Both the position numbers and the translations under genes were made by a program. The notes beneath the pieces are model-generated. The model searched no databases. It saw only the letters and a program-made list of their open reading frames with translations, and was not told where the DNA came from. Positions 33,763 to 46,100 of a stretch of 64,000 nt of DNA are shown here, piece by piece. Positions within the stretch are counted from its first letter, which is position 1. The number at the start of each line of letters is the position of its first letter. The DNA is from Patellaria atrata CBS 101060. Lineage: Eukaryota; Ascomycota; Dothideomycetes; Patellariales; Patellariaceae. The DNA is taken from NCBI GenBank assembly GCA_010093705.1, contig MU006103.1, positions 372,001 to 436,000 of the forward strand, written 5' to 3'.

Positions 33763-36700
33763 ATGGACGACCTTTACGATGAGTATGAACCCATTCCCCT
33801 CAGTCTTACGGGACATGCTAATGGGCCTGCAGATTTGGTAACTTTATCGGCGATGCCGAATCAGAAGAGGAATCCGATAATGGCGCGCCCAACGCGGATG
33901 CGTATGTGTATGACGACGATGCCGAGGAAGAGGAGGAGGTCAATGATCAACAGCTCATGGAGATTGACGAGAGTGGACCTTCCAATGCCGTAGTACTACA
34001 CGAAGACAAACAATACTATCCTACAGCGCAACAAGTCTATGGCGAAGATGTTGAAACCATGGTTCAAGAAGAGGATGCGCAACCTCTCTCTCAGCCCATA
34101 ATAGCGCCTGTTGTACAAAAAAAGTTTGCAGTGGAAGAGACAGACCTACCACCAGTATTCTTCGCTCGAGAGTTTATGGCAGACCTAATGAACTTCCCAG
34201 CACAAATACGTAATATCGCACTAGCCGGTCATTTACATCATGGGAAGACCGCGTTCATGGACCTTCTCGTGATGGAGACTCACGATATACAAGAGCGGTT
34301 AGATAAGAAAAGGGGTAAAAAGCGGGATGAGCAGCTGAGATATACGGACGTGCATATCCTAGAAAGGGAACGAGGTCTATCTATCAAAACGGCACCGATG
34401 AGCTTGGTTTTACAGAGTACGAGAGGGAAATCCCATCTATTTAACATCTTAGACACGCCCGGCCACGTAAATTTTGCAGATGAAATAGCAGCCTCACTCC
34501 GCTTAGTTGATGGTGTCGTACTGGTCGTAGATGTAGTTGAAGGCGTCCAGGTCAATACACAGCAAGTTATCAAGCATGCTGTTCTGGACGGTCTTCCATT
34601 AGTACTCCTCATTAACAAGATGGATCGATTAATACTGGAGTTAAAACTACCACCAACAGATGCATATTTCAAATTGAAACATGTGATCGAAGAGGTGAAT
34701 ACTGTTATCGAAAATACAATCCCAGGTCAGGGCGAAAGTTGGCGAGTGAGTCCCGAGAAAGGCAATGTTGCTTTCGCGTGTAGTAGCATGGGATGGTGCT
34801 TTACTCTCCCATCTTTTGCTAAGATGTATTCCGACAACTACGAAGCGAATAGGGTTGGGAAGCCACGACATTCTGTTAGACCAACAAACGGTGCAACGGC
34901 AAGAATACATACGGATAGTATTGCTCCCGATGAGTTCGCAAAACGGCTATGGGGTGATATTTTCTTCAATCCTGGCAGTCGGAAATTCTCTAGAAAAGGG
35001 CTCGAGGAAGGCTCAAAACGATCTTTCGTTAACTTTGTTCTGGAACCGATATACAAGCTCTATTCTCACACAATTAGCCAGAGCCCAGATGAGCTAAAGG
35101 AAACACTCGCATCTTTAAATATTTATTTAAAACCATCTCAATACAAGGTTGACGCAAAGGATCTATTAAGATTAGTCTGCGCTCAGTTCTTCGGTCCCGC
35201 AAATGGATTCGTTGATATGGTTGTCAATCACATCCCCTCGCCTCCTGACGGCTCTAAGAGGACTCTCGAACGATTTTATACCGGTCCACTAGACACAAAA
35301 ACGGCATCCGCAATGGAAACTTGTGATCAGGATGGCCCACTTGTTGTTCATGTCACTAAACTTTTCAATTCGGTTGATGCAAAGAGCTTCCACTCGTTTG
35401 GTAGAGTTATGAGCGGTACAGCTCGTGCTGGCCAACAAGTTCGTGTATTGGGCGAGGGTTATACTCTCGAAGACGAAGAGGATATGGTTGTAGCAACCAT
35501 AAACGATACATGGATTTCAGAATCCAGATACAATGTCTCCACTAGTGGCGTCCCGGCTGGTAACTTTGTACTCCTGTCAGGTGTCGACAACTCTATCGTC
35601 AAAACGGCCACTATCGTGGCGCAGAAACTCCCCGATGATGAAGATGCCTATATTTTCCGACCGTTAAAGCACTTTTTCGAATCGGTTTTCAAAGTCGCTG
35701 TGGAACCCATCAATCCTTCGGAGCTGCCAAAGATGCTGGACGGTCTCCGTAAGGTCAATAAGAGTTATCCTTTGATTACGACCAAAGTTGAGGAATCCGG
35801 CGAACACGTTGTCCTCGGTACTGGAGAGCTTTATATGGACTGCGTACTACACGATTTACGTCGACTCTATGCCGAGATGGAGATCAAGGTCTCTGATCCA
35901 GTAACCAGATTCTGCGAAACTGTAGTCGAGACATCTGCAATCAAATGCTACGCTCTCACCCCAAACAAGAAGAATAAGCTTACTATGGTGGCCGAACCGC
36001 TAGATCCCGGTATCGCTGATGATATTGAATCTGGTAAAGTCAACATCAAAGATCCAGTTCGCGTTGTAGGGAAATTCTTCGAAGAAAATTATGGCTACGA
36101 CCTACTTGCATCCAGGAACATCTGGGCATTCGGTCCCGATGATATGGGCCCAAACATTCTTCAAAATGACACTCTACCCTCTGAAGTTGATACCAAGCTG
36201 CTCAAGAGCGTTCGTGAAACTATCCGCCAAGGGTTCAGCTGGGCCACTCGTGAAGGGCCACTCTGCGAAGAACCCATTCGCAATATCAAATTCAAGCTTA
36301 TGGATGTCAACCTTGCTCCAGAAGCTATCTTCCGAGGCGGCGGGCAAATGATCCCAACCGCGAGACGAGCTTGCTATTCATCATTTTTGATGGCCTCTCC
36401 TCGCCTTATGGAACCTGTTTACGAATGCTCGATGATTGGACCTGCAGATGCCGTGAGTGCTTTATATACTGTACTTGCACGAAGGAGAGGTCATGTGCTA
36501 CAAGATGGACCCATCGCAGGCACACCATTATACCAGGTCAAAGGATTAATTCCTGTCATAGATTCCTTTGGCTTTGAGACAGACCTGAGGGTAAGTCATA
36601 ACGCTGTCACTAATATGCCTTTTCGCTTCTGCGTCACTAACTTGTCCATACAGATCCATACTCAAGGTCAAGCCACTGTCTCATTAATCTTTGACAAATG

Positions 36701-36896
36701 GTCCATCGTCCCTGGTGATCCCCTCGATAAGGAGATCCAACTTCGCCCGCTCGAACCTGCATCCGCGCAGGCTACTGCACGCGACTTCGTACTGAAGACT
36801 CGGAAGAGAAAGGGTCTCGCTGAGGATGTTACCATCAGCAAATTTTTGGAACCTGATCTCTTCAAAAGTCTCAAAGAGAGTGGTATCTTGGACTGA
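33763..36896 (+). CDS. SNU114: U5 snRNP GTPase Snu114/Cwf10 (EF-2-like)
   Basis: Three exons, 33763-33782, 33833-36590 and 36654-36896, give 1006 aa. The first coding exon is only 20 nt (MDDLYDE) and joins to FGNFIGDAESEEE, the usual acidic Snu114 N-terminus. The G domain has GHLHHGKT at about 136, DTPGHVNF and NKMD, followed by EF-2-like domains II-V (YTLEDEEDM, TGELYMDCVLHDLRRLY, GFSWATREGPLCEEP, PRLMEPVYECSMIGP). Snu114 controls Brr2 and Prp8 during spliceosome activation. The second intron (36591-36653) is 63 nt and has no in-frame stop, so it also reads through; splicing gives the family sequence FETDLRIHTQGQA, which I take as correct. Confidence 0.95.
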
Positions 36897-38435
36897 TGAA
36901 AGTAGCTCTGGTAATTGAGGGCCAGAACCTACTTTTAGTATGGTTATGCAATGACACGCAGAATGAGCCAGCCCGTCGTTAGCTCGCCTTTTGACGGAGT
37001 CGGGGGAGAGCGGATAGGAGCAAGTTTCCGCTACGAACGGACAGTGAGTTTTTACCCGCTTGTCGTACTCTTTTAGCGTTCGGTCTGATTGATGCTGTCT
37101 CACCAGAAATATACTCCTGTAGTGTGGACCGCATATTCCAGTTGAGTTAACTTCATTGGAAATTTTTCAGTTCCTCGGGGTTATGCCTGGTTCATATCAG
37201 CTCCCTAGTGAGTCAATTCAAGGAACTTCCTTCTAACTGCATGTTCCATGAAACTTTCCATACTTTCTAGAATAGAGTTCACCCTGAGTCTGAAATAATG
37301 CTTGCCCACCTTCCCGTGAATACGCGGATCGTAAGAGCTTTTTGCGTAGAATACAGAAATAGTCAATCTAGTGCACACGTATTCCTTAATCTTGCGCTGC
37401 TTGATTTCATAGGAAAACTTCCGAGTGATGTTCATGATGTTGAGCCGCTGCCCATTCTCTGTCTATTCAACCCCCTTTAGAACTCCTTGATATGGATCCA
37501 GCAACATAACAACCAAATCCCTCAATAGCCATATAAAACATTTGTACTTCGAGACCGGCTACTAGACCATCATTGTAAGCTGTCCCCACAGATTCCAAAC
37601 ATCATTCATAAAACCTGTCTTTCCCATAGAGCCGATAGCCCCTAAACCAACCACTAGAACGGCTTCCAAAAGCACCTGAATAACTCCACATCTAGAGCAC
37701 GCAAACAACAAAGTATGGACGTCACAGACCGGCAGAAGCAGCATGACTGAGGAGAGAATATTTGATGTAAAAGCCTGGTATATCTTCGTCAGGAAAGGAT
37801 CTTTGATTTTTCTTCCCATCTTGTATCAATATCTTTCTGTTGATTGCTATGTTCCTTTATATCCACACCTTATCATTTTAAGTCTGTCATTATATCGTTT
37901 TATAGACCTATACGAAAAATCATTTTACAGTTCTGCTATCTTTAAGATCATCCCTCTTGCTGGCAGTGCTGAAGATTCCCTATTATAATATCTTGACATT
38001 CATGAAATTCCACCTAGGACGACTTACAGGCTCGACTTTCAAATAAGTCGCAGTATATATTTCTTTAACCTCCATAGCTTTTTGCCCAACGTAAAATCTA
38101 CTTAAGAGCTATAATGAGTCTCATTCCTCAGCTATGCAGTAGTTACCATACACTACGACAGAGGGGTGTAAACAGAAGACCTTATCAACACGAGATGTCG
38201 AGAGCCAGACACAAACACATAAAATAATCGTGCACATAGAACGCCGCGCAGATACATAGAAGAAGAATACTATACATTGAACAGTATTCCCGACCATCAA
38301 AGAACCCATCACCCGCGCCTAGGACACAATTTCCCTATCTAAACACGTGAGTCTCCCCTTCATGTGACTTACCATCTTAGCACTTGCACCGCGCAGCTAA
38401 GAACCTCCAAACCGGTAGTCATTTCCCATAATCCC

Positions 38436-38616
38436 CCGGGCTAGCCTAGTGGTAACGCCACCAGGAAACATCGACAACCCCGGGGGTCGACTCCTCGAGG
38501 GGGCAAATTGCCCCCATTATCTCGGGCCCCAGTTGGGGCGGCAGATGTACCACGTCCCGCCTAGAAGGCGGGACGTGGGAACTGTTTTTTGAACTTTTTT
38601 TGAACTTTTTTTTTTT
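38436..38616 (+). mobile_element. tRNA-like, T-tailed element (SINE-like or Pol III transcript), copy 2
   Basis: TAGCCTAGTGG near 38444 matches the Pol III A box and GGGTCGACTCC near 38484 resembles the B box with one mismatch. The body that follows holds consecutive perfect GC-rich hairpins (38499-38515, a short one near 38526-38539, and 38550-38578). It ends in GGGAACTGTTTTTT and a T-rich tail to 38616, the same 3' module as at 20.4 kb. This may be a tRNA-derived SINE or an untranslated Pol III RNA. Boundaries are approximate and no target duplication was identified. Confidence 0.55.
38550..38578 (+). other. Perfect 13-bp hairpin
   Basis: The arms CCACGTCCCGCCT and AGGCGGGACGTGG pair perfectly around a three-base loop. 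A few bases later a T-rich run starts, giving a terminator-like layout at the end of the SINE-like element. Confidence 0.85.
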
Positions 38617-39640
38617 GGGCTCAGTGGTTTGTGGTTTTTCTGATCGAGGAGAAAGGGGAAATGTATGTAGAGGTGGTGGAGGGTGGTTGCGATTGGAGAA
38701 CGTTGCATGCGTACGTCATTAATCTGTTGAATTTGAGGGTGTTATAGTTGATCTAAAAGCACGATACAGTTAAGGAATAAGACTCGCCGTAGCTCTCGAG
38801 TAGATCTCAGGTCAACCTGAAGACACGGAAGAGATATAAGCAAGAAATACTCCCCGATGTTTAGTGCTAAAACGGCACTGTAAATCACGCTTCGTAGATG
38901 TTCATGAAGGTCTTCCGTCAATCGTACCAGATTACACCGTAACTGTTCGGAACACCATCGGAGACACAGTATCGATAAACCTCATTTCCAACTCTAGAAT
39001 CACCTTCATTTTCCTTACCTATCCTGGTATAGCGGCACACCTACAATTCATCTTGCACGCAGCGGTTGTTGTAGTGTCACCTTCCGTGAGTCCATAACTC
39101 TCTGGGAGAAAGGATTTCGAGTGTATAATGATCCGTATTGAACGTGGTTGAGAAATCTCCTTGGGCTGCCAGAGACGTGATTGTAAAGACTTAGGCTGGA
39201 TATCCATAGGGAACACAGGAATGGGGAGAGAGGATATACGGATGGGGTTGAGAATATTAGAGGCAAGATTGCTGGTGAGGTTAAGGGGTGTGACGATAAA
39301 GATGTACAGAGTTAGAGGATGGAAGTTAGGGAAGTTGAAAATAAGGGGGTTAAAGCGGTGGAGTGACGACAATCAGGGAGATGATACTGTTGTGAGATGG
39401 GGGCTAAGTTTGGGATGTAGAAAGGAGCTTTCGACCGGCTTACTCTATTTATATTCTATATTAATTTTATGTGTGCATGAAGATATATACACTGCTAAGA
39501 GACATCTAAAGCACCGCGTGCTCAACGGAAATAGACATGGGTATCGTGTACGGGGATATGCAGCGACAAACCAGAAGGCTAGAAATGCATCGACAGATAC
39601 CTCCCCAAAGGTAAAAGAGAATACACCAAATCCACCTACC

Positions 39641-41986
39641 CTACCTTTCTTTCATCTCACCATCCACTAAATCCTTCTCATCCTCTCTCTTCTCTCTTTC
39701 ATAGTCCCCTTTCGTAGAATCCACCTCTAGTGTTACAACATTCCCGACTTCCCCATCCTCTCTCAATATATACCTTCCATTCGTTCTTTCCCAAGGCTCC
39801 ACACCCTCACACCCCTTTGGCACCCTGCACGTACCCCTCAACTCTTTCGGCAAAGTCCGCCAAATGACCTCCCTCACTTCCTTGCCTACCTTCTCCATCG
39901 CATCAATGGCCCATAGAACATCAAGGTGCTCATAACCCTCGATGATTTTAGCATGCACGACATCGACATAAGGTTCACGGCCACGCTCGAAGCGGCGAAG
40001 GAGGCGGCGACCATCAACGAGGTCATCGGAGCCGGCTACCCAGAGGGCAAATGGGGGCGCACGTTCGTCGTACCAGGCGTACTTACCTTTGTCATCCTCG
40101 TCATCCTCCGAGTTGTCAGATGAAGGAGGCGTGGTCGTGGTAAGGGCGTGGGGGTGACGGTGATGGTGTGGAGTTTCTGATTCGTCTTCTGGATTCTTAC
40201 GTTCGGAGGGATGCATTTTCTGCTCCTTGAAATACTCCTCGTTTTCCTTGTCCTCAGTTTCCCCATCCTCTTCATCTTCAATTCTGCGTTCCTCACGAGT
40301 GGCTAGAATGCACTTATGTTTGGCGAAGCAGTTTCTTCCTAGCCACCAGCGCATACTCTCGGCGGACACATATACAGGGGCAAACTGGAAGAGTCGAGCC
40401 CGTAGGTCGCGCTCCCAGCGCGCGTCTGTCCAATTGAAGAGGAAGGCGAAGACGCGGTAGCCCATCGCACCGTAGAAGCTAGCCGGTAGTGTAGCATGCA
40501 TTGTCATCATAAACGGAATGAAAGCGTGGATACCGAAGATGACACGGAACATATTCGTCGAAACAATCCGCATGAACTTGAAGTACGCTTTGCCGATCAG
40601 GGGTCCAGCATAGGCGGCAGGTGCGAGCGCGCAAAAGACACTTATTTTCTCACCGATGTCTGGTCGCTGTTCTTTTGCGAGGGCGACAAAGGACTGAGTT
40701 GTCCCTTGGGAATGGGACACAAGGGCTAGTTTGGGGAAACCAGTCTCGGTAAGTACGCGTGATATGAGAGCTGGTAAGTCCATTACTCCCATTTGACGAA
40801 TGTTCCAAGCCCACATGCGAGGGTCTTCATACTTGAGGAGGTTGTGTCGCGGACGGAATCCACAACGGTTGTTGCCCAACCACACATCATAGCCGGATTT
40901 GGCCAGATAGAAGGCTAGACTCTCATCATCGTTGGTGCAGTAAGCGCCAGCGGATTGAAGCAACCCGTGGACAAGAAGAACAGGATATCTCTTGTTATCA
41001 GATTTCTGGGAATCTGGTAGACCAGTTTCATGAACACTATCGTCTTCATCTTGAGGAAAAATATCCGGTGAGTGCGGTTTTCTTTCCTCGGAATTTGCGG
41101 CTTGGCGCTCTTTCGGATTAAAAATGTGCCAGAGTTCAATGATGAAGCCATCTTCCGTCTGTACAAGGAAGATTTCACAATCTAAGCCCACTCTGCGTGC
41201 ATAATACGCTGGGTCACAAACGAGCTTGTCCGGTCCACCTTCGAGTGGTGTATATTCGTCCGAACCAGTCGAATCCTGCTTCTCATCGTTTTTGGATTTC
41301 CACGAATTATCTGCTTCTTTCCTCGCTTTACGTCTCCTTTGCTCTTCATCGAAGAAAGGCCGTCTCTTTTCAGGATTGCGAAAGGTGAGCCACAATCCTA
41401 GATTGCTGAATCCAGCAGGGATACTTGTAAAAGCTGCTCCGAGAATTATGACCAGGAGAAAAAGAAACGACAGGACAGCGGAAGTACACCTGAAGAACCA
41501 GCATTGGAGATTCCGTAGCGGAGTGGGAGGGCCCCATACTGGCAGTGGTGGAAACAGCGGATTTGTTCTTGAGAGAGGTATAGCATCTTTTAACGACGCG
41601 TTGGCGTCCGGACTCTGAGACTCTGCTTCATCACTCGGCCGAACACCATGAATTGTGCCATCTTTTGCCTTTCTCGTTCCGCCTTTCACGGGGTTACTCT
41701 TTGAAGGGTCTCTTCCTTCTAGTTCATCTCTTAAGCGATTGAGCTTCGTGGCCTCCTCGATGGGAACTGCAGGTAGGCGACCACCATTTGCTGTCACTAT
41801 GACTGGGTCTTGGGCAGTTACGAACTTGGCCTCAACGGCTTGAGTAGGACCTGTATTCTCATCCTCTTGATCTGGCGTCAATTGGCCTAGGGTTTCTGCT
41901 TGACGCGCGAACTCAATCGCGTCCTGTACTTTTGACTTTAGATGGGAGTGTGAAGAGCTTCGTGTCACTGTCTTAACCGCACTCAT
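39641..41986 (-). CDS. Steryl-ester-hydrolase-type lipase (alpha/beta hydrolase)
   Basis: Single exon, 781 aa. A cytosolic-looking N-terminus leads to one membrane helix at about 169-190 (AVLSFLFLLVIILGAAF). The lipase fold follows: DCEIFLVQTEDGFIIELWHI (AB-hydrolase lipase region), YPVLLVHGLLQSAGAY (oxyanion region) and VWLGNNRCGF. The nucleophile is Ser426 in SHSQG, with an Asp in GSDDLVDGRR and a His in EGYEHLDVLWA. Closest known relatives are the yeast Yeh1/Yeh2/Tgl1 lipases, which release sterols from steryl esters at lipid droplets or the plasma membrane; the exact substrate here is inferred. A low-complexity acidic/His-rich insert lies between the core and the last catalytic residues. 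The tail is highly charged. Confidence 0.9.
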   Translation of the reverse strand: MSAVKTVTRSSSHSHLKSKVQDAIEFARQAETLGQLTPDQEDENTGPTQAVEAKFVTAQDPVIVTANGGRLPAVPIEEATKLNRLRDELEGRDPSKSNPVKGGTRKAKDGTIHGVRPSDEAESQSPDANASLKDAIPLSRTNPLFPPLPVWGPPTPLRNLQCWFFRCTSAVLSFLFLLVIILGAAFTSIPAGFSNLGLWLTFRNPEKRRPFFDEEQRRRKARKEADNSWKSKNDEKQDSTGSDEYTPLEGGPDKLVCDPAYYARRVGLDCEIFLVQTEDGFIIELWHIFNPKERQAANSEERKPHSPDIFPQDEDDSVHETGLPDSQKSDNKRYPVLLVHGLLQSAGAYCTNDDESLAFYLAKSGYDVWLGNNRCGFRPRHNLLKYEDPRMWAWNIRQMGVMDLPALISRVLTETGFPKLALVSHSQGTTQSFVALAKEQRPDIGEKISVFCALAPAAYAGPLIGKAYFKFMRIVSTNMFRVIFGIHAFIPFMMTMHATLPASFYGAMGYRVFAFLFNWTDARWERDLRARLFQFAPVYVSAESMRWWLGRNCFAKHKCILATREERRIEDEEDGETEDKENEEYFKEQKMHPSERKNPEDESETPHHHRHPHALTTTTPPSSDNSEDDEDDKGKYAWYDERAPPFALWVAGSDDLVDGRRLLRRFERGREPYVDVVHAKIIEGYEHLDVLWAIDAMEKVGKEVREVIWRTLPKELRGTCRVPKGCEGVEPWERTNGRYILREDGEVGNVVTLEVDSTKGDYEREKREDEKDLVDGEMKER

Positions 41987-43152
41987 ACTACTTCGCTAAC
42001 CTAAAGTTGCTAACCAAGTCACTGCCACACTAGCGTTATCAGAGTGGAGGTGAGGCGTTGAAAATGGAGTTCAAGCTGAGAATATAGAGTTTGTAGATTA
42101 ACATGTGTATAGACTAGGAAATCAGACAGAACGAGAGGGGAAGGGGTATATAGATATATATAGTGAATATTGAATTTTAATTTTTCTGTCAACAAAAAAG
42201 AATGAGAAACATGGCAAGCAAGAACCTGGCAGGAGTTCTTGTTGGCGATCTGCTACGGATATGGGTAAAGTGGCTGAAATTCAAGGGTTTGAAGGAGCTA
42301 ACGCCATCAAAAGACGTCATGTTACACTCGCCTATCGCCAGTATCAGCAAAGAAGATCCTACTGTATCGCCATCGCCTTGGACATGCAGGAAGACTCAAG
42401 ATAGACCTTTGTAGCGGAGATGCCGAGCTCTATAGTTGAGAACGGCTTCATGTTCCTGCTCTCTAAGGAGCTAATATGGAAGCAAGTTCTCGTATCGCCG
42501 AGGAAGGGTACAAATATCACATGTTTGCAATTTGGAAAATCATGCTGATATGCTATTAAAGTGAAGTTAGGGTACCAGTATGGCCAGTCCGTATGATGAT
42601 AGGTAAGATATGTTTTGAGGAGGGAGACTGGAATGAGGTGAGCGGTAAGGTAGATTCCACACGAGAATTGCTGTGTTTGCATGGTTTGTTTTCCTCTCGT
42701 TATCCTTTGATATCACCCGCATTCGGGGTTCCTATTCAAAGTAATATAGGAGTTTAGGGATAAGTCTGATTACCTTATGATGTAAAGATCAGGGACGACG
42801 TCTAGAATTTGATCAATCATTGAACGAGACCTAGATTTGCCGTTCCAATCTTACATAGAAGGAAAAACTCCCTCACATTAGAGACTATATTGATATATAT
42901 TTATCCCTCGTTTATGTAGTACTCAAGATACACTTGTGTACTGTTTACTATCAGTGTAAGAATTCCATTTGAGCAACCTGCCGTGTAGAGGTGCCGTCGG
43001 GAAGTTCAACCTCGGCTTTTCAACCCCAAAGCTCGGAACCCTGTATCTCTGGCCATCACGGCGCGTTGCCGACTACCTCAGCAACCGCAATCTAATGTCG
43101 CCCGTCTCTGGAGAAGTAGAGCTTCGGAGCTCTAACAAAGCATATCCGCATC
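41987..43152. other. Shared divergent promoter of lipase and PEX6
   Basis: About 1.2 kb between two start codons. A short plus-strand frame at about 42202 lacks domain character. No RNA gene or repeat was recognised. Confidence 0.4.
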
Positions 43153-46100
43153 ATGGCATTCGAAAATTCGGCTTTGAACATCGCAAAACGGAAACGACGG
43201 AGACGGAGACTCGACAAACTTCCCCTTGCAGCACATCTAGTCCTCGACGAGCTACTGAAAGGACAAGTCGGAATCCTATCTGAAGATCTCTTCGCAGACC
43301 TCTTTCCAGGATTCAAAAATTCATTTGGTACACGTTGTCATGCAACCTGTGTACATATGTACCATTTGTTAACCATACTGCAGGAAAAAAAGATGAACGG
43401 ACTGACCGGGTTCATCATGTCGCTATTACACCCCGAATGCCGCTCAGCATAACCTCCGCTGCTACTCTCCCTTGGACTATATTACCGGTCCGTCGACAAG
43501 ATACATCCAATGCGGGTGAGAATAGGCCTCATGCTTCTATCCGCTTTCCCGCTGCTTCGCTGGCCCTCCAGTCGTTCGCTCACACCCTCACCTCAATCTC
43601 ACCCAATAAATCCGGGCAACGCTTCGATGTACCAATTGAGATTCACATATCGGATGTCGTACCGTTGGGCCTGGATACAGTGTTTGTGAGTCTAGATACG
43701 GACGCTTTAAAGAAGTTGGATGACGTACAAGCTAAGTTTGGAGGTGGTTTTGATTCTCGTCCCAACCGAGGAGTACCTATCCAGCGAGGGAAACAATCAC
43801 AAGCAAGGGCTTCATCTCAAGATAGATCTTCGCAAAGGGAAAAGACATGGAAAGAGGCTGTTCGAGAAGCTTTGCGAGCACCCAAACTAGTCCATGAAGG
43901 AGATCTATTGCCATTACCACTTCCTTCTCATCCCATAACCCACGTCTCTCCCCCGCCCGCGAAAATTACATTTTGTGAGCCAGTGTCTCAAGGTTTGTTG
44001 CTACCAAGCACAAAGATTGTAATTGTTCAATCCCACACACGTCGAATTGCTTCAAAATTGCCATCATCCGTGCCTGTTCCATTAACCCCTTATGTCGGAT
44101 TTGATGATGGTGAAGATACTTCCAACGAACAATTCTACTCTGCGGCCGAGGACCGGAATCCCTCCCAAGGAGGGACACCCCCTGATGAGGAAGCCTCCGA
44201 CACTTTCGATTCCGAATTATCCACTACTGATGCGGACGATCTCTCTGATGATTCTGAGGACATGATCTCTCTAGATGCGCCTTTATTACCTCCGCATTCA
44301 TCTGGAGTTCTTTCATCATTTTCCTCAGCGACACCACGGCCTGGTGGATTTCAAACTAATGGTGTTGCAACTCCAGGGAGCGTCTTCTCCTCATTCACAG
44401 CAACAACTATACGTGGGCCGTCCCAAAAAGGGAAGGTGTTTAAGGCACAAGGACTCCTCGAGAAGATATCAGATGAATTAATTCATCCCAAACCTAGTGG
44501 TGACGAGGATGAAGAAGCACGGGTGTTTGTAGATACCACAGCCCTTGTCAAAGTTGGCTGCTTCTCTGGGGACTGGGTCAAGCTCGAATCTTATTCTGAA
44601 TCAAATAATCTGGCAATGTGGGGATCATTTGGTGATGAAAATGGAATTGATACAGAGTGGAGAGCAGCAAAAATATATGGACTACCTGAAATTATGACGA
44701 AAAAAGCACCGCGATATCCAATTAATAAGCTTCCTGATCGGAGATCCAGCTTCTTCGGTTTACCGGGTAAACAGTCGACAGCAACAGTGTACATATCACC
44801 AATGATACTGGCGAATCTAGGTGACCCCACACAGTTAAAGATCTCCCCCCTTACAGGACGGCCCTCCGGTGCGCCTAGAATACCGGGCCAGAAGCCACGC
44901 ATCACGGGTGCGTCTCTGCCTCCCTTGGCTAAAGAGGTAACGCTTATGCAACTCTCTACCCCTTTATCTACAGAACGAGTACTCCAACCTAGTTTGTTCA
45001 CTGAATTGAAGACTTATTTCGAGCGGAAGCGGCGGCTAGTCAAAAATGGTGATCTTGTGGGGATTACCGTTGACGAGGCCCTCGGTCGAGCAGTTTACGC
45101 GGGCAGTAATGCAGAGGATGAGACGTCTCTCAATGAACTGCTCAAAGGGATGAAGCATAATACTGGCCAAGATCCAAAGACTTCATCTAATCGAAAGTCA
45201 GTTGCTTGGTTTAAAGTTGGAAATGTTATTACATCATCCGCGGAAGACCCCCCAGAGGATGGATTGGATGGCATATGGGGTGGCATGGCTGTTATTGATG
45301 TTGATAATACTACGATGGATAAAAAGGGCAATGTTCAGGGAAAATTACCTCCGGCATCACAGAACTCATGGTCTTATTATCTTGGTGTGAAGAAATCGCC
45401 CAAGCAAGCTCTAGCATCTGGACGAAATCAGGGTATGGTCGAGCGGCTAAAACCGTACACTTCATCTCTCAGAAGACGGCTTAGAGAACTAATATCCGCT
45501 GCTACAAGCCCTCGAGCCATACATCTTGGTCTTCCACCTTTAGCAATACTTCTTACTTCAACACAGAGGCAAATTGGCAAAGGGTTTGTGGCCACGCAAG
45601 CTTGCGAAGACCTTGGCTTACACACTTTCCCGATCGATGCCTTTGATATCTTGACTGATGGAGGCGCCGGAGGGGGAGATGTGAAAACAGTAGCATTCCT
45701 GGAAACTCGAGCCGAAAGAGCATTATCGTGTGGTGCCGAATTCACAGCTCTGCTTATAAAACATATCGATGCATTGAGCGCTGATAGAATGACAACTTTA
45801 TTAAAAGAAATCCTCGGAAAATCCAGAGTTCTCATTGCAACAACCACCGAAGTCGATAAAGTACCTGAAGGTATCCGCGGAATTTTTAGTCATGAAATTG
45901 AGATGATGGCTCCTGACGAGGGAGAAAGAGAAGGCATTCTTCAAGGCATCGTTGAAGATGTTGGTATCCAATTGGCTGCGGACGTCGATCTCTCTGCTGT
46001 AGCAGTCAAGACCGCAGCTCTTGTTGCTGGTGATCTTGTCGATGTCGTGGATCGGGCGATGCTCGCAAAACGCAACCGTCTGGAAGCGCTCGCTATAACT

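Larger units (their letters stand above)
36897..39640. other. Intergenic, 2.7 kb, with SINE-like element
   Basis: Largest gap in the window. Apart from the T-tailed element at about 38436-38616 I see no gene. Plus-strand frames near 38.9 and 39.2 kb are short, without domains, and lie over the lipase 3' region. Confidence 0.5.

Noticed and set aside
39161-39670. 169-aa plus-strand open frame
   Set aside because: Basic, without domain or codon character, and lies over the 3' region of the lipase gene on the other strand.
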